Shown in pieces: positions 60,049-64,000 of a stretch of 64,000 nt of DNA. The DNA lies in assembly GCA_003330885.1 (NCBI GenBank), contig CP030277.1, positions 2,964,001 through 3,028,000 of the forward strand, given 5' to 3'. The first letter of the stretch is position 1. Each line of letters opens with the position of its first letter. The notes beneath the pieces are model-generated. The model was given only the letters and a program-made list of their open reading frames with translations, did not search any database and had not been told where the DNA came from. Position numbers and translations under genes: made by a program. The stretch comes from Rhodobiaceae bacterium (lineage in GTDB: Bacteria > Pseudomonadota > Alphaproteobacteria > Parvibaculales > Parvibaculaceae).

Positions 60049-61989
60049 ATGACAGACACCTCAATTTTCCCTGTGAGCGCAGAATGGGCAGGCCGAGCCC
60101 ATGTAGACGCCGCCGGTTACCAGAAGATGTACGATTCCAGCATTGCCGACCCAGAAGGGTTTTGGCGCGAACAAGGTCAGCGCATCGACTGGATCAAGCC
60201 CTACACGAAAATCAAGGATACCTCCTACGACAAAGACAATCTCCACGTGAGATGGTTTGAAGATGGAACCTTGAATGCCAGTGTGAATTGTATCGACCGT
60301 CACCTTGCGACCAGGGCCGATCAGACCGCCATCATCTGGGAAGGCGATGAGCCGACAGACGACAAGAAGATCACCTACCGGGAACTGCACGAAGAGGTCT
60401 GCAAGTTTGCGAATGTCTTGAAAGCGCGAGGCATCAAGAAGGGCGACCGCGTCACCATTTACATGCCAATGATTGTGGAAGCAGCCTATGCCATGCTCGC
60501 CTGCACCCGCATTGGCGCCGTCCACTCAGTTGTCTTTGGCGGCTTTTCACCCGATGCCCTGGCAGGCCGCATTATTGACTGCGACTCCAACTGCGTCATC
60601 ACCGCCGATGAAGGTGTGCGCGGCGGCCGAAAAATTCCACTAAAGGCAAACACTGACGAAGCTGTCGCCCAATGCCCTGGGGTTAAATCTGTCATTGTTG
60701 TGGAACGCACCGCGTCTGGCGTGCCGATGAAGGACGGCAGGGATATCTGGTATCACGAGGCCGCCGCTTCCGTCAGCACCGACTGCCCGCCAGAAGAGAT
60801 GAACGCAGAAGACCCACTCTTCATTCTCTACACATCAGGCTCAACGGGGAAACCCAAAGGCGTCATGCACACGACCGGCGGCTATATGGTCTACGCCGCC
60901 ATCACCCACCAATATGTTTTCGACTACCACGATGGCGACATCTACTGGTGCACCGCCGACGTTGGGTGGGTGACCGGCCACAGCTACATCCTCTATGGAC
61001 CCCTTGCGAACGGCGCGACCACGCTCATGTTTGAAGGCGTGCCCAACTATCCAGATGCATCACGCTTCTGGCAGGTCTGCGACAAGCACCAGGTGAACAT
61101 CTTCTACACAGCCCCAACAGCCATTCGTGCCTTGATGGCAGAAGGCGAAGGACCGGTAAAAGCAACCAACCGCTCCTCGCTGAGGCTCCTGGGTTCTGTG
61201 GGCGAACCGATCAATCCTGAAGCCTGGCTTTGGTATCATGACATCGTCGGCGAGGGGCGCTCGCCCATTGTCGATACCTGGTGGCAAACAGAGACCGGCG
61301 GCATTCTCATCACGCCGCTGCCGGGTGCCGTCGACCAGAAGCCCGGGTCTGCAACAAAACCCTTCTTTGGCGTACGTCCGGTCATTGTCGACAATGAAGG
61401 CAACGAACTTGAGGGCGCCACAGAGGGCAACCTCTGCATTGCCGACAGCTGGCCAGGACAGATGCGCACGGTTTATGGAGACCATGAACGTTTCGCCAGC
61501 ACCTACTTCGTTCAATTCCCAGGCATGTATTTTACGGGAGACGGCTGTCGGCGCGACGAGGATGGCTATTATTGGATCACCGGCCGTGTCGACGATGTGC
61601 TGAATGTTTCTGGTCACCGGATGGGAACAGCCGAAGTCGAAAGCGCCCTTGTCGCTCACGCGCTGGTCGCAGAAGCCGCGGTCGTTGGCTATCCGCACGA
61701 TATTAAGGGTCAGGGCATCTATGCCTATGTGACCTTAAACGCCGGCGAAGAACCCACTGACGAGCTTCGCAAAGAACTTGTGAAATGGGTGCGCAAAGAA
61801 ATCGGACCAATCGCTAGTCCGGATCTCATTCAATGGGCACCGGGTCTTCCGAAAACACGGTCTGGCAAAATCATGCGGCGCATCTTGCGCAAGATTGCTG
61901 AGAATGAATTTTCAAATCTGGGAGACACGTCGACATTGGCGGACCCAAGCGTCGTAGATAATCTGATTGAGAACCGGCAAAACCGCTAA
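60049..61989 (+). CDS. acs: Acetyl-CoA synthetase
   Basis: 646 residues from the ATG at 60049 (AAGGGAGG upstream); a 37-codon upstream extension is not needed. It activates acetate with ATP and CoA. Motifs are [20 protein letters not shown] (P-loop-like), [65 protein letters not shown], and the C-terminal lysine in [17 protein letters not shown], the regulatory acetylation site in Acs. Full length and monocistronic. Confidence 0.97.
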   Translation: MTDTSIFPVSAEWAGRAHVDAAGYQKMYDSSIADPEGFWREQGQRIDWIKPYTKIKDTSYDKDNLHVRWFEDGTLNASVNCIDRHLATRADQTAIIWEGDEPTDDKKITYRELHEEVCKFANVLKARGIKKGDRVTIYMPMIVEAAYAMLACTRIGAVHSVVFGGFSPDALAGRIIDCDSNCVITADEGVRGGRKIPLKANTDEAVAQCPGVKSVIVVERTASGVPMKDGRDIWYHEAAASVSTDCPPEEMNAEDPLFILYTSGSTGKPKGVMHTTGGYMVYAAITHQYVFDYHDGDIYWCTADVGWVTGHSYILYGPLANGATTLMFEGVPNYPDASRFWQVCDKHQVNIFYTAPTAIRALMAEGEGPVKATNRSSLRLLGSVGEPINPEAWLWYHDIVGEGRSPIVDTWWQTETGGILITPLPGAVDQKPGSATKPFFGVRPVIVDNEGNELEGATEGNLCIADSWPGQMRTVYGDHERFASTYFVQFPGMYFTGDGCRRDEDGYYWITGRVDDVLNVSGHRMGTAEVESALVAHALVAEAAVVGYPHDIKGQGIYAYVTLNAGEEPTDELRKELVKWVRKEIGPIASPDLIQWAPGLPKTRSGKIMRRILRKIAENEFSNLGDTSTLADPSVVDNLIENRQNR

Positions 61990-62318
61990 AATCTCACAGC
62001 GCCATTCACAGCAGATTGAAGAAGACCTGCAGCTCACGCCCGGCTGAGGATAATCGATTGCGCCTTGAGTGAGCGCTCCCAATACAGGTGAAAAAGCTAT
62101 AGTTTGCCCCAAAAATGGGGCAAACCAACCGTTCTGTTTTATCAATACTTTGAATTGAACCCTCCATGCGAAGCGATCCAGCTGCAGCGGTTCATATCCC
62201 TGTATAGAGAGCTTATTTTACTTTATTCAATTCCCAACACAGAGTTTTTACTGTTTTGAACCTAGGTTTCTGTCATCTTCAGCTCCGGTTGAGACGGTCA
62301 TTCCTGCGGGGACCAGGT
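61990..62318. other. AT-rich intergenic region without a recognised gene
   Basis: About 330 bases between acs and the PAS_5 gene. The right half is clearly AT-rich (near 62200-62260) and probably contains the promoter of the PAS_5 gene. No stable hairpin terminator for acs or small gene was found. Confidence 0.5.
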
Positions 62319-62819
62319 ATGGATTTGAAAACAGAGGGCGCACGGACGCTCTTGGCATACTGGGAGAGCCAGAAGGGTGACGGGCGTTTGCCCTCAACAG
62401 CTCACTTGGATCTGGTAGATCTCGCACCCATCCTGTCAAACATGGTGATCTATGAGCACGGAGGAGGAGACTTCACCACACGTTTCTTCGGAACCGAGAT
62501 GGTGCGGCGATTGGGCGTCGATCTAACAGGCACAAAGACCTCCACCTTCATGGAACTGCCTTTCGGCAAGCTGATCATCGACCACCTCAATCAGGTGATT
62601 AGCGGCCCTGCGATGCTGACATCTGAATACCATTCCCAGACCAACGAGGGTCCTGTGCTGGAGATCGAACAGATCATGCTGCCCTGGGAAAACGAGGAGG
62701 GGCAGGCTCAATGCGTGCTGTCACATGTCACCCGAACCTCTGGTGAAGACTCAACGCTCACCCTGAAGCTGGAGGAAAGCTTCATAGACCTCATCAATCT
62801 GCAAACCATCAGTCTCTAG
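62319..62819 (+). CDS. PAS_5 domain protein
   Basis: 166 residues from the ATG at 62319. It matches the alphaproteobacterial PAS_5 family: LLAYWESQKGDGRLPSTAHLDLVDLAPILSNMVIYEHGGGDFTTRFFGTEMVRRLGVDLTG-type text, with the FFGTEMVRRLGVDLTG core near 65. A stand-alone PAS fold with no output domain, whose ligand and partner are unknown. It overlaps the convergent nuclease gene by 11 bases. Confidence 0.9.
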   Translation: MDLKTEGARTLLAYWESQKGDGRLPSTAHLDLVDLAPILSNMVIYEHGGGDFTTRFFGTEMVRRLGVDLTGTKTSTFMELPFGKLIIDHLNQVISGPAMLTSEYHSQTNEGPVLEIEQIMLPWENEEGQAQCVLSHVTRTSGEDSTLTLKLEESFIDLINLQTISL

Positions 62820-63276
62820 CAGCGACCTCAGAACACCAGCTGCCACGCCGTCCGCCAAGATAGGGCCGCGCCAACCCCGCCTTCATCAAGGAAGGCCCTA
62901 ACGCACCCATTTCGGTGTGAAAAACGTCAGCTAGTACGCGCCCACCAAACTTGTCGCTCTGAATGTTCGTGAGTGAAATCTGGGTCCCCTCAAGGGACTG
63001 GAGGTGCGCTGCAGCGGCTTGCGCTTGGATCCGCTCCTCAGGACATTTACCCCTGAGCTCTGGGGCATCAACACCTGCGAGCCGGACGGCGATCTGAATA
63101 TCCTGACCAAGCCAGATCCGAGCACGCACTTCGACCGTGTCTCCATCAATCACACGCGTCACCGTTGCAGCGATAGGCCCAGAAAGAACCTCAGCCGCCA
63201 GCACCGTTAGCGGCGCGGCCAACACTCCCACAGCCACCCACACGCATAAGGTGAATATTTTCAAATAAGCCCTCAT
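62809..63276 (-). CDS. Exported thermonuclease (SNase) family protein
   Basis: 155 residues from the ATG at 63276; a GTG start at 63303 is equally unproven as neither has a ribosome site. The signal peptide ends at TVLAAEVLS. Catalytic positions of staphylococcal nuclease are seen: VIDGDTVEVRAR, the Arg and Glu of VRLAGVDAPELRGKCP, and the Arg of GRVLADVF. Two extra cysteines (KCPEE and SWCSE) may form a disulfide. It likely cuts DNA or RNA in the periplasm or outside. Confidence 0.9.
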   Translation of the reverse strand: MRAYLKIFTLCVWVAVGVLAAPLTVLAAEVLSGPIAATVTRVIDGDTVEVRARIWLGQDIQIAVRLAGVDAPELRGKCPEERIQAQAAAAHLQSLEGTQISLTNIQSDKFGGRVLADVFHTEMGALGPSLMKAGLARPYLGGRRGSWCSEVAARD

Positions 63277-63329
63277 TACGTGTATATTACTATCTCGATA
63301 CACGCATACCGAGCAAGTGATTTTCTGCG

Positions 63330-63515
63330 CTAAAAGTCGCTGATCAGGCCTTTATGCTCCCAATCCCCGTAGCGGGTGGGCTCAGGTCCTTCTCGCCCGA
63401 GCAATTCGCGCGGCTGCTTTGTCTCCGGCTCTGCTTCAGCTCGGCGGGCAGCTGCTTCGGCAAGGGCGCGCTTAGCGGCTTCGCTCAATGGTTTTTGACT
63501 TTTTTCGTCTGACAT
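63330..63515 (-). CDS. DUF1674 protein (SDHAF4-like succinate dehydrogenase assembly factor)
   Basis: 61 residues from the ATG at 63515. The C-terminal motif EGPEPTRYGDWEHKGLISDF is diagnostic of DUF1674/SDHAF4, which helps load FAD into SdhA. The N-terminal part is Ala/Glu/Lys-rich and probably disordered or helical. It is divergent from htpX, an arrangement kept in many alphaproteobacteria. Confidence 0.95.
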   Translation of the reverse strand: MSDEKSQKPLSEAAKRALAEAAARRAEAEPETKQPRELLGREGPEPTRYGDWEHKGLISDF

Positions 63516-63636
63516 TGGCTCACACCTCAAAACGCCCGCGACAACGGGCATCAGCCAGCATTGAAGGTATCTTCTTCACTCTACATATATGAGTGAAGCT
63601 CTGAACGCCAACACGTTGCCACCAGGAACCTGACGA

Positions 63637-64000
63637 ATGAACATGACAAAGACCGCGATCCTTCTCGCCGCAATGACGGCGCTCTTCATGGGGATTGGGT
63701 TCATGATCGGCGGGGAAGCAGGTGCTGCCATCGCATTTCTCATTGCCGCAGGCATGAATGTCTTTGCCTATTGGAATTCAGACAAAATGGTGCTGCGCAT
63801 GCATGGCGCGCGCGAAGTGACCGAAAGAGACGCGCCAAACTATGTTCGCCTCGTTCAACGCCTGGCTGAAAACGCCAAGCTCCCCATGCCACGCACCTAT
63901 ATTATTGAAACAGCTCAACCAAATGCTTTCGCGACCGGCCGAAATCCCGAAAACGCCGCAGTCGCTGCAACAACTGGCTTGCTCAACATGCTGACGCCGG
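63637..64000 (+). CDS. htpX: Membrane metalloprotease HtpX (N-terminal part; cut by window edge)
   Basis: The first 121 codons are present. Two N-terminal transmembrane helices (about 6-23 and 27-45) are followed by the family's soluble segment [51 protein letters not shown]. The zinc site HExxH lies beyond the window. HtpX degrades damaged inner-membrane proteins under heat or envelope stress. The start could be 63637 or the ATG two codons later; AGGA lies 9 bases upstream of the first. Confidence 0.95.
   Translation, partial: MNMTKTAILLAAMTALFMGIGFMIGGEAGAAIAFLIAAGMNVFAYWNSDKMVLRMHGAREVTERDAPNYVRLVQRLAENAKLPMPRTYIIETAQPNAFATGRNPENAAVAATTGLLNMLTP

Noticed and set aside
1-64000. CRISPR array, prophage, insertion sequence, rRNA operon or replication origin
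   Set aside because: No regularly spaced repeats, phage structural genes, transposase, rRNA or DnaA-box cluster were found on either strand.

Overview
The window reads as ordinary chromosome from a free-living alphaproteobacterium, most likely a marine Parvibaculum-like member of the Rhizobiales (inference, not proven). The clues are a hemC-hemD-Mic60-hemY cluster, a DUF1674 (SDHAF4-like) gene beside htpX, PAS_5 and YggT proteins, the short intergenic palindromes typical of this class, a GC-rich composition, and a DUF1302/DUF1329/Ycf48 envelope locus often seen in lipid-, steroid- or hydrocarbon-using bacteria. There is one tRNA (Thr, CGT) and no rRNA, CRISPR array, transposase or prophage.

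Left part (1-16 kb). The end of argG overlaps ppa on the plus strand. A shared terminator separates them from a compact minus-strand run: YggT, FolD, an aldo/keto reductase, a serine hydrolase with an internal membrane region, and a Tag-like DNA glycosylase. Then come single genes: a membrane-anchored methyltransferase, a TetR regulator with a clear palindromic operator, a secreted protein, an MDR dehydrogenase, a flavodoxin with a DUF2189 membrane protein, a GST, a degenerate GGDEF/EAL-like protein, a PQQ-type dehydrogenase and an enoyl-CoA hydratase homologue.

Envelope locus (16-25 kb). One very long DUF1302 outer-membrane protein is followed by three tandem DUF1329 paralogues and a Ycf48-like beta-propeller protein, all on the minus strand and each followed by its own hairpin. 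By family knowledge this is a probable envelope export or lipid-handling system.

Middle (25-36 kb). This holds a peroxiredoxin, a nucleoside hydrolase divergent from an MFS carrier, an FAD monooxygenase and an SRPBCC protein. Next is a small operon whose first gene fuses an ECF sigma factor to an anti-sigma-like domain and a membrane anchor, followed by a Tat-exported ferritin-like protein and a cytochrome c. Two cold-shock genes carry near-superimposable structured leaders. A cyclopropane fatty acid synthase and a YjbR protein follow.

Accessory island (35.8-38.8 kb). An inverted pair of REP-like palindromes is followed by a small membrane protein and a divergent XRE regulator with two operator-like palindromes between them. 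After these come three unrecognised genes joined by ATGA overlaps. The first has weak ADP-ribosyltransferase-like features and the last is membrane anchored. This is the best candidate in the window for an undescribed toxin, immunity or defence module.

Right part (38.8-64 kb). This is mostly housekeeping: an MsrQ-like protein, SodC, a DUF4166 fusion, tRNA-Thr, a LysR regulator, the hem/Mic60 cluster divergent from tsaD, gpsA-YciI-EVE-Rieske, a creatininase-family enzyme, two GNATs, a CoA transferase, a PAS-GGDEF-EAL protein, acetyl-CoA synthetase, a PAS_5 protein, a secreted nuclease, DUF1674 and the start of htpX. Two tiny membrane-protein genes (37 and 41 codons) lie downstream of tsaD, in front of a minus-strand terminator.
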